64,000 bases of DNA from Pantoea sp. At-9b (GCF_000175935.2 NC_014841.1:62001-126000), one strand, 5' to 3'; positions 16,084-25,133 are shown, counted from the stretch's first letter. Notes: generated by a model not told the origin, from the sequence alone. Made by a program: numbers and translations.

Positions 16084-17514
16084 TTACTGTTGTTTAACCA
16101 GCAGCGATGTGAGTAACGCCATCTTGTCCTGATAAGGGGCGCGCAGTCGCAGGTTAGTGGTGCCTGCCTCGTCTTGAACAACCACGGGTTTGGCATGGCT
16201 GAAACGGCGGAAACCGTGAATGCCATGGTATGCGCCAATACCGGATGCCCCGACGCCGCCGAACGGTAAGCTGTCGAGAGAAGCATGGGTCATGACGTCA
16301 TTAATCACCAATGCGCCCGAGGTGGTGCGCTGCGCCATCTGTTGTTGACGTTGCGCATCGTTACCAAAATAGTAGGCCGCCAGCGGGCGAGGATGCGCGT
16401 TGATATAATCAATCGCTTTATTGACCGAGGTTGACCAGGTTTTGATGGGCAACAGCGGACCAAAGATCTCCTCCTGCATCACCGCCATCTCTTCTGTGAC
16501 GGCAAGAATCAGATGTGGGGCGATTTTCCTGCTGTGGGCATCGAAAGCCGGTTCGCCCTCGGGGGCCAGACTGATAATGCGTGCACCTTTATTTTTCGCG
16601 TCCTCCAGCAGCGTGACCAGCCGTTGATAATGGCGATCGCTAATGATAGCGGTGTAATCCGGGTTCGACTGCACGGTCGGAAACGTCAGTTGCATAAAGC
16701 GACGGGCGGCACTGACAAACGCGTCTTCGGCCCCTTCAGGCAACAGCAAATAATCGGGAGAGATGCAGATCTGCCCGGCATTAAACGTTTTGATGGTCAA
16801 GGTTCTGGCTGCAGCCAGGGCCGGATCGGCATCCACATCGACCACCACCGGCGACTTACCCCCCAGTTCCAGCGTGACCGGCACGAGGTTTTCCGCTGCC
16901 GCACGCATGACGTGTTTGCCCACGCTGGTGCTACCGGTAAACACCAGATGATCGAAAGGCAGACGGCTGAAGGCCTGACCGACATCAGCATCACCCAGCA
17001 CCACGGTCAGCTCCTGGGGATCAAAGTAGCGTGCGACCAGCTCTGCCAGCAGCTCGGAGGTTTTTGGCGTCAGCTCGGAAGGTTTCAGCATCGCCGTGTT
17101 ACCGGCGGCAAATACGCCCGCCAGGGGGCCAAAGGCGAGGTTAATCGGGAAATTCCACGGGCTGATAATGCCGATCACACCCAACGGTTGCGGTGCAATC
17201 CACGCCTGCATGCCAGCAACCGGCACTTCCGCGTTTTCCGCTGCCATCCAGGCTTCGAGATTATCGGCGGAATGTTGCAGCATATTGATGGTGGTGACCA
17301 GGTCGGCCGCCAGTGTCTGATAAGCGCTGCGATGGCCGAAATCGGCGTTAATCGCCTCAGCGATCGCTGCATGATTATCGCGAATCAGCGCGATGCTGCG
17401 TTGCAAACGGTCGCGACGTAATGCCGCAGAGGCGGCCCCCGCCTGTAAATGGGCGTTTTTCATGTTGCGCAGGATGTGCAGCAACTGCTGATCGTGTTGG
17501 GTCGGGTTCATCAT
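16084..17514 (-). CDS. Aldehyde dehydrogenase, coniferyl aldehyde dehydrogenase type
   Basis: A 476-residue NAD(P)-dependent aldehyde dehydrogenase. The general base Glu216 lies in LELGGKSP and the catalytic nucleophile Cys250 in FNAGQICISPDY. The cofactor motif is FTGSTSVGK at 192-200. The short length and the CISPDY, GAYHG and FRRFSHAKPV-like C-terminal end match coniferyl aldehyde dehydrogenases (CalB type), which oxidise lignin-derived aldehydes. It is transcribed away from a LysR gene across a 112-base gap and is followed by the DJ-1 gene. Confidence 0.88.
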   Translation of the reverse strand: MMNPTQHDQQLLHILRNMKNAHLQAGAASAALRRDRLQRSIALIRDNHAAIAEAINADFGHRSAYQTLAADLVTTINMLQHSADNLEAWMAAENAEVPVAGMQAWIAPQPLGVIGIISPWNFPINLAFGPLAGVFAAGNTAMLKPSELTPKTSELLAELVARYFDPQELTVVLGDADVGQAFSRLPFDHLVFTGSTSVGKHVMRAAAENLVPVTLELGGKSPVVVDVDADPALAAARTLTIKTFNAGQICISPDYLLLPEGAEDAFVSAARRFMQLTFPTVQSNPDYTAIISDRHYQRLVTLLEDAKNKGARIISLAPEGEPAFDAHSRKIAPHLILAVTEEMAVMQEEIFGPLLPIKTWSTSVNKAIDYINAHPRPLAAYYFGNDAQRQQQMAQRTTSGALVINDVMTHASLDSLPFGGVGASGIGAYHGIHGFRRFSHAKPVVVQDEAGTTNLRLRAPYQDKMALLTSLLVKQQ

Positions 17515-17626
17515 GTTGTCCTGTCGAATCGGGTCACTGATTAAGATGCGCTGAGCTTACCCGTGCTGGATTTTGCTGGCTAACAAGGCTATTTTCGTGG
17601 GGGTATAAATTTATTTATGGGGTGTT

Positions 17627-18517
17627 ATGTCACTGGTCCGTTTACGTACCTTTATGGAGGTCTACCGTCAGCGTTCCATCTCTGGAGCCGCCAGAGCGCT
17701 CAACCTGACGCAACCTGCGGTTTCTCAGCACATCAGTGGGCTGGAAGTGGCGATCGGGCGACCGCTGTTTGAACGCCAACCACAAGGGGTGATACCTACG
17801 CCTGCAGCGGAAGATTTGGCGGCGGATATTGGCAGCAGCCTCGACACGGCAGAGTCAGCGTTGGCATCGGCGAGAGCGCGTTCAATGGACGTTAGCGGGA
17901 CGCTGCAAATTATCGGCCACGCCGATTTTATGGCAGATAAGCTGGCCGGAGAGTTGTTGCCACTGCTGGAGAGCGGCATCAGGGTGCATATGCATACCGG
18001 AGATGGGCCGATGGTGACGCAAATGGTGGTAGAGGGGCACTGTGATTTAGGCATCACCGCCCATCCGGTGACGGACAGCCGCTTAAAAGGCGAGGTGATT
18101 TTTCGTGATAAGGTGCTGGCAGTCGCTTCACCGGGCGTGGCATCACGGCTCAATGCCAGCCCCAACTTTGCCACCGATATACTGCAAGAGCCGTTGCTGG
18201 CGTATAACCTGGAACTGTCGTTGATCGACCACTGGCTGGAAAAAAACCGTATCAGTTACTCGACGTTACTTCCGGCGATGGTCGGCCAGGATTTACGCGG
18301 CCAGCGGAGTTTGCTGGTGCAGGGATTTGGCTGGTCGGTGATGCCGCTGTTTCTGTGCCAGCAGCAGATTGAGAAGGGCGAGCTGGTGGCGCTCCAGGCT
18401 CCGGTGGGAGATACCGAGATTCGCTATAACCTGGTGTGGCTGGCCAGCGCATTGCGCCAGCCCAGAGTGGCTCATGCCCGGCAGACGCTGGTATGGCGGC
18501 TGAATCGGGCAGAGTGA
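17627..18517 (+). CDS. LysR-family transcriptional regulator
   Basis: A 296-residue LysR-type regulator. The N-terminal helix-turn-helix is MSLVRLRTFMEVYRQRSISGAARALNLTQPAVSQHISGLE in consecutive blocks, followed by the periplasmic-binding-like effector domain. It is divergent from the aldehyde dehydrogenase gene with a 112-base shared promoter region, the classic arrangement for a regulator of its neighbour. The likely effector is an aromatic aldehyde or acid, but that is inference. Confidence 0.88.
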   Translation: MSLVRLRTFMEVYRQRSISGAARALNLTQPAVSQHISGLEVAIGRPLFERQPQGVIPTPAAEDLAADIGSSLDTAESALASARARSMDVSGTLQIIGHADFMADKLAGELLPLLESGIRVHMHTGDGPMVTQMVVEGHCDLGITAHPVTDSRLKGEVIFRDKVLAVASPGVASRLNASPNFATDILQEPLLAYNLELSLIDHWLEKNRISYSTLLPAMVGQDLRGQRSLLVQGFGWSVMPLFLCQQQIEKGELVALQAPVGDTEIRYNLVWLASALRQPRVAHARQTLVWRLNRAE

Positions 18518-18603
18518 TCACCCCAGCCACCAGGCTTCACCCTCGCTGCTGACTTAACCTGATTTCACAAAATGCGATCAGGTTTTCCCATTACTTCCCA
18601 TCT

Positions 18604-18711
18604 TTCACATTAGCGTGTGAACAATGTAATTGATAAAAATCCCTATCTATCATCGCGTTGTGATTTATCGTGCTGATGCAAATGTGTGATAACCATCATT
18701 CATTTGTGAAT
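18604..18711. promoter_or_regulatory. TGTGAA-rich palindromes upstream of the tetronate operon
   Basis: The 276-base gap before the DeoR gene holds an 18-bp palindrome, TTCACA-N6-TGTGAA (18604-18621). It also holds TGTGA-N6-TCATT (18685-18700), which resembles a CRP site in one half, and TTCATTTGTGAA right after it. These are candidate operators for the DeoR regulator and a possible CRP site. Assignments are by eye only. Confidence 0.4.
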
Positions 18712-18793
18712 TTATGTGCGCAAGAATATGTCATCAGGACACGAAGCGACAGCTGATGTCATTGCAGATAAATTTCAATAATAAGGTGACAGC

Positions 18794-19561
18794 GTGATCC
18801 CCAATGAGAGACAGGATTTTATCTACCGCTACGTCTATGAGAACCATACCGCGTCCATCAATGGTCTGGCAGAGATGATGAACGTTTCGCATATGACGAT
18901 TCGGCGCGACATCCTGATGTTGGAAAAAGAGGGTAAAGTGGTCATCGTCAGTGGCGGAATAAAGTTAAACGATATTCTGCGCCATGAAATGGGTTACAGC
19001 GATAAAGCGATGATTCACCATCGTACCAAACAATTATTGGGGAAAGCCGGCGCTGACATTATTGATGAAGGCCTGGTTATTTACGTTGATGCGGGTACCA
19101 CCACCTTCGAACTGGCCAAACACCTTGGGGAAAAATTTAATACCACTATCATTACGAATGATTTTTCCATCAGCCAATATTTGATGAATAAAGCGCAAAT
19201 TAAACTTTTTCATACCGGTGGTCTGGTGGATAAAAGAAACTTTTCGTCTGTAGGGATCAGCGCGGCGAATTTTATCCGCACGCTGAATATCGATGTGGCT
19301 TTCATCAGCTCCAGCTCATGGGACGCGACGCGTGGTATCTCCACGCCTTATGAAGAAAAGGCGGTGGTGAAACAGGCGGTTATTGAGGCATCAACCAAGA
19401 AAATTTTGCTTTCTGATAGCAGTAAATACGGTAAGTACGGGCTTTATTCTATTTGCCCTCTTCATCAAATGGATATGATTATTACCGATGCATTTTTACC
19501 GAAAGATGCCAAAGAGAGCATCAGTAAATCAGGTGTAGAATTAAAAATTGTCGCAACTTAA
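18794..19561 (+). CDS. DeoR-family regulator of the tetronate operon
   Basis: A 255-residue DeoR repressor. The N-terminal helix-turn-helix is NERQDFIYRYVYE, then VSHMTIRRDILMLEKEGKVV. The sensor domain has VIYVDAGTTTFELAKHL, ITNDFSI and LLSDSSKYGKYG. A GTG start at 18794 is used, with AAGGTG upstream. The nearby MFS transporter and OtnC/K/I enzymes suggest it senses a C4 sugar-acid phosphate. The codon usage is noticeably more AT-rich than in the downstream enzyme genes, as is common for regulators. Confidence 0.87.
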   Translation: MIPNERQDFIYRYVYENHTASINGLAEMMNVSHMTIRRDILMLEKEGKVVIVSGGIKLNDILRHEMGYSDKAMIHHRTKQLLGKAGADIIDEGLVIYVDAGTTTFELAKHLGEKFNTTIITNDFSISQYLMNKAQIKLFHTGGLVDKRNFSSVGISAANFIRTLNIDVAFISSSSWDATRGISTPYEEKAVVKQAVIEASTKKILLSDSSKYGKYGLYSICPLHQMDMIITDAFLPKDAKESISKSGVELKIVAT

Positions 19562-19646
19562 TCAGTGAAGTGCCGTTGATACTGCCCGATTTTACCTCTG
19601 GCAGGGGCTTCTTATGCTTTACGCTTCAATTCACAGGAAAACAATA

Positions 19647-20969
19647 ATGCGTAACTACCCTAAAATAAGATGGTTTATGATCATCATGTGCTTTATTGCC
19701 ATGGCGATCAATTATATTGACCGTGTCAATCTTTCTGTCGCCGCACCACATATTAAGCATGACCTCGGGCTGGATGATGTCAGCATGGGGCTGATCATGG
19801 GAGCCTTTTTCTGGACCTATGCATTGATGCAAATTCCGGTCGGCCGCCTGCTCGATCGCTTTGGTGAGCGCATTGGTTTAACCATTGCGGTCGCCTGGTG
19901 GTCGGTGTTTACGGTTCTGACGGCGTTTGGTCGTGGGCTGGTTTCGATGATGGGCTTGCGTATGCTGCTGGGCATTGGTGAAGCGGGTGGACATCCGGGT
20001 TGTGCAAAAGTGGTCTATTCCTGGTTTCCCAAAAAGGATCGTGCCACGGCGAGTGGGATTTTCAATGCCGGTCCACGTGCCGGGTCAGCGTTGGCGCTGC
20101 CGCTGGTCGCCTGGATCATCACAACATGGGATTGGGAAACATCGTTTATCGTCACCGGCGTGCTGGGGATCATTTGGGCGGTGGCCTGGTACATCATTTA
20201 TCGCACACCCGAACTGAAAGCCGGGCTTAATGCAGAAGAACGTGACAACCTGATCGCCGATCGCGGTCCGGCGAAGAAGCAAGGCACTGAGAAGAAAGCG
20301 TGGTTGTTCCTGTTCCGCTATCGCACCATGTGGGGAATGATGCTGTCGTTCTTCTGCCTGAACATTGCACTCAGCTTTTTTCTGACCTGGTTTCCTTCCT
20401 ATCTGATGGCAAGTCAGGGTTTTTCTCTCAAGCAGTTGGGTACGCTGGGCATGATCCCGCCGCTGGTGGGAATCCCAGCCAGTATGCTGGGGGGCTACTT
20501 GTCAGACTGGATGTACCGTAAGGGCATGAGTCTGACCTTTGCACGCAAATCCTGTCTGGTATTCGGGTTGCTGCTGTCCTCAGTGATTAGCTTTGCCACT
20601 TACACCAACAGCATTCCGCTGATCATCACCTTGCTCTCGATTTCGTATGCCAGCATTGCGTTCGCGGCTGCCGTGGTCTGGTCCCTGCCCGCCGACGTCG
20701 CGCCCAGCACTGAATATGTCGGCACCATTGGTGGTATTCAGAACTTCGCAGGCAACCTGGCTGGCATTATCAGTTCTTCGTTTACCGGCATCATGCTGTC
20801 GCTGAACAACGGCTCCTTTGAGGTGCCGCTGATTGCCACCGGTGTCATCTGCCTGATTGGCGCGCTGTCCTACATCTTTATCGTTGGAAAAATCGAGCCG
20901 CTGAATGCACCGGATTCCAATAGCGGGGTAGGTTCAACCCCCACGCCGTCGCGAGCTGAATCTAACTAA
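19647..20969 (+). CDS. MFS transporter, anion:cation symporter (hexuronate/sugar-acid) family
   Basis: A 440-residue, roughly 12-helix major facilitator. The start region MRNYPKIRWFMIIMCFIAMAINYIDRVNLSVAAPHI is typical of the ACS family (ExuT, GarP, GudP; quoted in two blocks, RNYPKIRWFM and NYIDRVNLSVAAP). The loop motif GRLLDRFGERIGL is the MFS A-motif. A longer start at 19614 is possible, but the family begins at 19647, preceded by AGGA. In this operon it is the likely importer of a four-carbon sugar acid. It is followed 25 bases later by the decarboxylase gene. Confidence 0.87.
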   Translation: MRNYPKIRWFMIIMCFIAMAINYIDRVNLSVAAPHIKHDLGLDDVSMGLIMGAFFWTYALMQIPVGRLLDRFGERIGLTIAVAWWSVFTVLTAFGRGLVSMMGLRMLLGIGEAGGHPGCAKVVYSWFPKKDRATASGIFNAGPRAGSALALPLVAWIITTWDWETSFIVTGVLGIIWAVAWYIIYRTPELKAGLNAEERDNLIADRGPAKKQGTEKKAWLFLFRYRTMWGMMLSFFCLNIALSFFLTWFPSYLMASQGFSLKQLGTLGMIPPLVGIPASMLGGYLSDWMYRKGMSLTFARKSCLVFGLLLSSVISFATYTNSIPLIITLLSISYASIAFAAAVVWSLPADVAPSTEYVGTIGGIQNFAGNLAGIISSSFTGIMLSLNNGSFEVPLIATGVICLIGALSYIFIVGKIEPLNAPDSNSGVGSTPTPSRAESN

Positions 20970-20994
20970 GTTGTTGAAGAAGGAAGGTATTACG

Positions 20995-21633
20995 ATGTCT
21001 CATGAAAACACCCTTCGTGAAGAAATATGCCAGACAGGATTCAGCCTGCATCAGCGAGGATTCACCGTTGGCAGTTCAGGCAATATCAGTGCACGACTGG
21101 ATGATGGTTGGCTGATCACGCCAACCGATGTCTGCCTCGGCGCGCTGCAACCCGCAATGATCGCTAAGGTGAACAGTGACGGCGAGTGGGTGAAGGGTGG
21201 CAAGCCCTCAAAGACGCTGACCCTGCATCGGACCATTTACCAGAACAACGCGGAGGTGCATGGCATCGTTCATACCCATTCAACCCATCTGGTCGGCATG
21301 ACGCTGGGCAAGGTGTGGAGCAAAGCCGCGATCCTGCCGCCGATTACGCCCTATCAGGTGATGAAAGTGGGCAGGATACCGCTGATCGATTATTGCCGTC
21401 CCGGTTCGCCATTGGTGGCGGAACAGGCAGCTCAGCTTGCGGCGACGGTGAAAGGCATCATGCTGGAACGTCTCGGCCCGGTGATCTGGGGGGCGACGGT
21501 AACCAAAGCGGCGGAGATTCTGGAAGAGCTGGAAGAAACCGCGAAGCTGTGGCTGATGACCGATCCTAAACCCGAGGCGCTCGATCAGGCTGCGATGCAG
21601 GACTTGTTCGATACCTTCGATTGCCGCTGGTAA
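20995..21633 (+). CDS. otnC: 3-oxo-tetronate 4-phosphate decarboxylase-like class II aldolase
   Basis: A 212-residue class II aldolase/adducin-domain protein. It has GNISARLDDGWLITPT, the zinc ligand motif HTHSTH and a later metal-region CRPGSP. It resembles the OtnC/YgbL group, which decarboxylates 3-oxo-tetronate 4-phosphate to dihydroxyacetone phosphate and CO2. Fuculose-phosphate aldolase is the related alternative, but the neighbouring OtnK and OtnI homologues favour OtnC. ATG 20995 follows AGGAAGG; an upstream TTG at 20971 is less likely. Confidence 0.82.
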   Translation: MSHENTLREEICQTGFSLHQRGFTVGSSGNISARLDDGWLITPTDVCLGALQPAMIAKVNSDGEWVKGGKPSKTLTLHRTIYQNNAEVHGIVHTHSTHLVGMTLGKVWSKAAILPPITPYQVMKVGRIPLIDYCRPGSPLVAEQAAQLAATVKGIMLERLGPVIWGATVTKAAEILEELEETAKLWLMTDPKPEALDQAAMQDLFDTFDCRW

Positions 21634-21675
21634 CGCCATGTTATCTCACTATTTTCCTGTATCTGGAGTGGAACA

Positions 21676-22365
21676 ATGGGTCTTCAGAATTTGACAATAT
21701 TCAGCACGCTGGCCGTGCGCGCCCCTTTCGATAATGGGGTATTGGCTGGTTACGCGGCCAGCGACGAACTCCATTTTGCGTGGAGTCCTACCACGGTGAT
21801 CGAAAGCAAACTGGCAGCAGGCCAACATGCGGATGTGGTGATCGCGACCGATGACGCGCTAGCCCGGTTGGTGAGTAAAGGCGTGGTGAAGGCGGAAAAT
21901 TGCTACCCGTTAGCCACGGCCTTGTTTGGTGTTGCGGTGCGGCAAGGTGCAGGCCAACCGGATATTTCAACTGCGCAGAGCTTCCTCGACACCCTGCGTG
22001 CAGCCCGCTCGGTCTGTTACTCCCTCGGTGGTGCCAGCGGGATCTATCTGCAGCAGGTCATGGCCGAACGCGGCATTTTGGCCGCAGTTGAACCACGGGC
22101 CACCAAAATCAGCCAAGGGTTTACCGCAGAAAAATTGGTGAGCGGTGAAGCAGATGTCGCGGTGCAGCAGATGAGTGAACTGATGGTGGTGCCGGGAATA
22201 GACATCGTGGGTCCGTTCCCGGATGAACTCCAGCAACTGACACCGTTTTCGGTGGCAGTGGTGAATGATTGTGGCGATGAGGTCAAGGCGCAGTTGTTTA
22301 TTCAATATCTGCTGAGTGAACAATGCCAACGCATTTATGCAGCCAATGGCCTGCTGTGTCGCTAA
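21676..22365 (+). CDS. ModA-like substrate-binding-domain protein without signal peptide
   Basis: A 229-residue protein with the fold of molybdate-type binding proteins: TIFSTLAVRAPFDNGVL, HADVVIATDDALARLVSKG, YSLGGASGIYLQQVM and LSEQCQRIYAANGL. The sequence begins MGLQNLTIFSTLAV directly at the first beta-strand. It has no signal peptide and should stay in the cytosol. No ABC permease or ATPase accompanies it, so it probably acts as a ligand-binding or accessory protein of the acid-sugar pathway rather than in transport. The precise role is unknown. Confidence 0.75.
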   Translation: MGLQNLTIFSTLAVRAPFDNGVLAGYAASDELHFAWSPTTVIESKLAAGQHADVVIATDDALARLVSKGVVKAENCYPLATALFGVAVRQGAGQPDISTAQSFLDTLRAARSVCYSLGGASGIYLQQVMAERGILAAVEPRATKISQGFTAEKLVSGEADVAVQQMSELMVVPGIDIVGPFPDELQQLTPFSVAVVNDCGDEVKAQLFIQYLLSEQCQRIYAANGLLCR

Positions 22366-22388
22366 GTGACGGAAGAGTGGTGAACCTA

Positions 22389-23066
22389 ATGTCGGAAAGA
22401 ATTGTGCTTTTACATGCAACGCCAGTCGCGATGCAGCCGATCCATCAAAGTTTTCAACAACTGTGGCCTGAAGCAGAGCAGGTTAACCTGCTTGATGACG
22501 GGCTAACGTTGGATCGTGCTCGTACCACGGATCTGAGCGCGGAGATGATAGAACGTTTTGTTCGCCTGGGACGCTATGGTTATGACATGGGGGCCGCAGG
22601 CATTCTCGTCACCTGTTCGGCCTTTGGCCCGGCCATTGACCAGATGAAAGCGGCATTCCCTATACCGGTGCTCAAACCGAATGAAGCGATGTTCCGTGCG
22701 GCGCTGCAACAGGGTAAGCGTATCGGGATGTTGGCAACCTTTGCTCCGGCGGTGGCCACCATGACGGATGAGTTTAATGAATTTGTCGCTGAAACCGGCA
22801 GCGCTGCCACCCTAAAAACCCTGATTGTTGAAGAGGCGATTGACCTGCTGCGCAAAGGGGATGCGGAGACGCACAACCGTCTGGTGGCAGCCCGTGCGCC
22901 TGAGCTGGCAGATTGCGATGTCATTATGCTGGCGCACTTCTCCACTTCGCGCGCGGCAGCGGCGGTAAAAGAGCAGGTCGCTGTCCCGGTCTTAAGTGCG
23001 CCAGATGCTGCGGTGCAATTAATGAAATCGCTGGTTAAGGCGCAAGAGGGAGCGACATCATGTTGA
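22389..23066 (+). CDS. Asp/Glu/hydantoin racemase-family protein
   Basis: A 225-residue protein of the aspartate/glutamate racemase superfamily. The first active-site region VTCSAFGPAID carries the Cys. The second region, where racemases have a Cys after a hydrophobic strand, reads VIMLAHFSTSRA and lacks it. That points away from a two-cysteine racemase and towards a decarboxylase, isomerase or lyase of the superfamily. ATG 22389 is used, with GGAAGAG 11 bases upstream; GTG 22380 is an alternative. It overlaps the kinase gene by 7 bases. Confidence 0.8.
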   Translation: MSERIVLLHATPVAMQPIHQSFQQLWPEAEQVNLLDDGLTLDRARTTDLSAEMIERFVRLGRYGYDMGAAGILVTCSAFGPAIDQMKAAFPIPVLKPNEAMFRAALQQGKRIGMLATFAPAVATMTDEFNEFVAETGSAATLKTLIVEEAIDLLRKGDAETHNRLVAARAPELADCDVIMLAHFSTSRAAAAVKEQVAVPVLSAPDAAVQLMKSLVKAQEGATSC

Positions 23067-24331
23067 TCGGGGTGATTGCAGATGATTTCACCGGGGCGAG
23101 TGATATTGCCGTCACGCTGGCGAAAGGGCTGCCACACGAGGGGGGATTACGCACGACGTTGTACCTGGGCATCCCGGAAAAACCCGCTGCCGTTGAGGTT
23201 GAAGCGGGCGTTATCGCGCTGAAAAGCCGTTCAATTCCGGCGAAAGAGGCGGTAATGCAATCGCTCGCCGCCTGCAGATGGCTGATTGCCCAAGGCTGTC
23301 GTCAAATTGTATTCAAGTACTGTTCCACCTTTGATTCCACCGCAGAGGGTAATATCGGCCCGGTTGCGGAAGCGCTGGCCGCTTTCCTCGGTCAGAAAGC
23401 GGTGCCGGTGTGTCCTTCTTTTCCTTCCATGGGCCGCACCGTCTATCAGGGGCATTTATTTGTCCGGGACCGGTTATTGAATGAATCAGGAATGGAACAC
23501 CACCCGTTAACGCCGATGAAAGACGCCGACATCCGACGCGTGTTGCAGTCTCAATCGACCAGCCAACCCGGCCATATTGCATGGCCGGTGGTGCAGAGGG
23601 GGATGGCAGCGATTCGTACCGCGCTGGATCATGCCGTTACGCAGGGCGAGACACTGACGGTGATAGACGCGTTGCAAGACGAGGATCTCATCGCCATCGG
23701 GAAGGCCTGTGCCGATACGCGCTTGCTGACCGGCGGTTCTGGTATTGCCATCGGTTTGCCCCATAACTTCATTCAACGTGGTCTGGCGGCGGGGGTTGGC
23801 AGTGTTGTGCCTGAGATTGACGGCCCTGAAGCGATTCTGGTCGGGAGCTGTTCCGGTACCACATTGCGGCAGATCGCCGCACATGCCAAAGCACATCCGG
23901 TGATGATGGTCAGTGTTGATGAGGTGATGAAAGGGGCTATTCGCGCCGAGCAGTTGGTGTCATTTATCCAGGCGAATGAAGGGAAATCGCCGCTGGTGTT
24001 CACCTCCGGCGATAAAGCGGATGTACTCCGCGCGCAGGACGTCTATGGACGCGAAACTGTCTCTGCCACACTTGACGCGTTGTTTGGCAAAACGGCGCAG
24101 GCGCTGGTCGCGGCGGGCATTCGGCGGCTGGTGGTGGGCGGCGGTGAAACTTCAGGTGCGGTGGTCAGTGCGTTGAATCTTGGTGAGCTGAAGATTGGTG
24201 AAGAGATTGATACTGGCGTGCCAGCCCTTGTCTCTCCGGGAGAACATCCCATTGCTTTAGCCCTGAAGTCAGGCAATTTTGGCAGCGAAGACTTCTTCTC
24301 TAAAGCTGTCGCTACCCTACGCGGCCAATAA
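23060..24331 (+). CDS. otnK: Four-carbon acid sugar kinase (3-oxo-tetronate kinase type)
   Basis: A 423-residue DUF1537 kinase. The N-terminal domain opens with IGVIADDFTGASDIAVTLAK and includes FKYCSTFDSTAEGNIG and FPSMGRTVYQGHLFV. The C-terminal nucleotide-binding domain contains GGGETSGAVVSAL. These features match OtnK, which phosphorylates 3-oxo-tetronate at C4 in threonate and erythronate catabolism. It is coupled to the racemase-like gene by a 7-base overlap and is followed 10 bases later by the isomerase gene. Confidence 0.88.
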   Translation: MLIGVIADDFTGASDIAVTLAKGLPHEGGLRTTLYLGIPEKPAAVEVEAGVIALKSRSIPAKEAVMQSLAACRWLIAQGCRQIVFKYCSTFDSTAEGNIGPVAEALAAFLGQKAVPVCPSFPSMGRTVYQGHLFVRDRLLNESGMEHHPLTPMKDADIRRVLQSQSTSQPGHIAWPVVQRGMAAIRTALDHAVTQGETLTVIDALQDEDLIAIGKACADTRLLTGGSGIAIGLPHNFIQRGLAAGVGSVVPEIDGPEAILVGSCSGTTLRQIAAHAKAHPVMMVSVDEVMKGAIRAEQLVSFIQANEGKSPLVFTSGDKADVLRAQDVYGRETVSATLDALFGKTAQALVAAGIRRLVVGGGETSGAVVSALNLGELKIGEEIDTGVPALVSPGEHPIALALKSGNFGSEDFFSKAVATLRGQ

Positions 24332-24341
24332 GGAATGCAGC

Positions 24342-25130
24342 ATGCACAGCAAACTCAAATTTAGCGCCAATCTAAAATGGCTCTTCACGGAATTGCCCTT
24401 CGAACAGCGTTATGACGCGGCCGCCGCTGCCGGGTTTAAGGCGGTAGAATTTCCGTGGCCTTACAGTTGGCCGCTGGCTGAGGTGAGAAAACTGCTTGAT
24501 AACAGTGGATTAAAACAACTCTTGATTAACACGCCGGTGGGACAACCCGGCACGGTAAAGTCGTCAGGCCAGGCCTGTCATCCTGACAGTGTGGCGGCAT
24601 TTCGGGCTGATTTTGCTTCGGCTTTAGAGTATGCCAGCGGGCTGGCGTGTGAGTTTATTCATTTGCAAGGCGGGATCAAGCAGCCAGAGGTGGCTGACGC
24701 GCAGGCTTTCGAGACGCTGGTGAATAACGTGAGCTGGGCAGCCGAGCAGGCGTCAGGCAGTGGCGTCACGCTGGTGCTGGAGGCGGTCAACCATTATGAC
24801 CTGCCCGGTTCGTTGTTAACGACTCAGGCCAGGTCGCTGCAGGTGATTGAAGCGGCTTCAGCGACTAATGTGGGGCTGCTGTTTGATATCTACCACACGC
24901 AACGTAGCGAAGGGGATGTCAGCGCGAAAATGCGCCAGTATTTCCCTTATATCAAACATGTGCAGGTGGCTGACTCACCCAACCGCAATGAGCCGGGCAC
25001 GGGAGAGTTGAACTGGCGCTATATTTTCGGCGAGCTAATCGGTCTCGGCTATCAGGGCTGGGTAGGGTGCGAATATCGGCCCGTTACGACCACCGGAGAC
25101 GGTCTGGTTTGGTTAGACCAGCTTTCATGA
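24342..25130 (+). CDS. otnI: 2-oxo-tetronate isomerase (hydroxypyruvate isomerase family)
   Basis: A 262-residue TIM-barrel isomerase of the Hyi/OtnI group. It begins KFSANLKWLFTELPF and includes INTPVGQPG, LVLEAVNHYDLPGSLL, LLFDIYHTQRSEGD and HVQVADSPNRNEPGTGELNW (a metal-binding Glu, Asp and His set). OtnI interconverts 2-oxo- and 3-oxo-tetronate upstream of OtnK. ATG 24342 is chosen for AAGGAAT just before it; an in-frame 24279 codon lies in the kinase gene. Last gene of the operon; a hairpin follows. Confidence 0.87.
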   Translation: MHSKLKFSANLKWLFTELPFEQRYDAAAAAGFKAVEFPWPYSWPLAEVRKLLDNSGLKQLLINTPVGQPGTVKSSGQACHPDSVAAFRADFASALEYASGLACEFIHLQGGIKQPEVADAQAFETLVNNVSWAAEQASGSGVTLVLEAVNHYDLPGSLLTTQARSLQVIEAASATNVGLLFDIYHTQRSEGDVSAKMRQYFPYIKHVQVADSPNRNEPGTGELNWRYIFGELIGLGYQGWVGCEYRPVTTTGDGLVWLDQLS

Positions 25131-25133
25131 ACG

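Noticed and set aside
16513..17421. A 302-aa plus-strand open frame within the aldehyde dehydrogenase region
   Set aside because: It lies opposite the aldehyde dehydrogenase, whose motifs are intact, and the translation has no recognisable domain.
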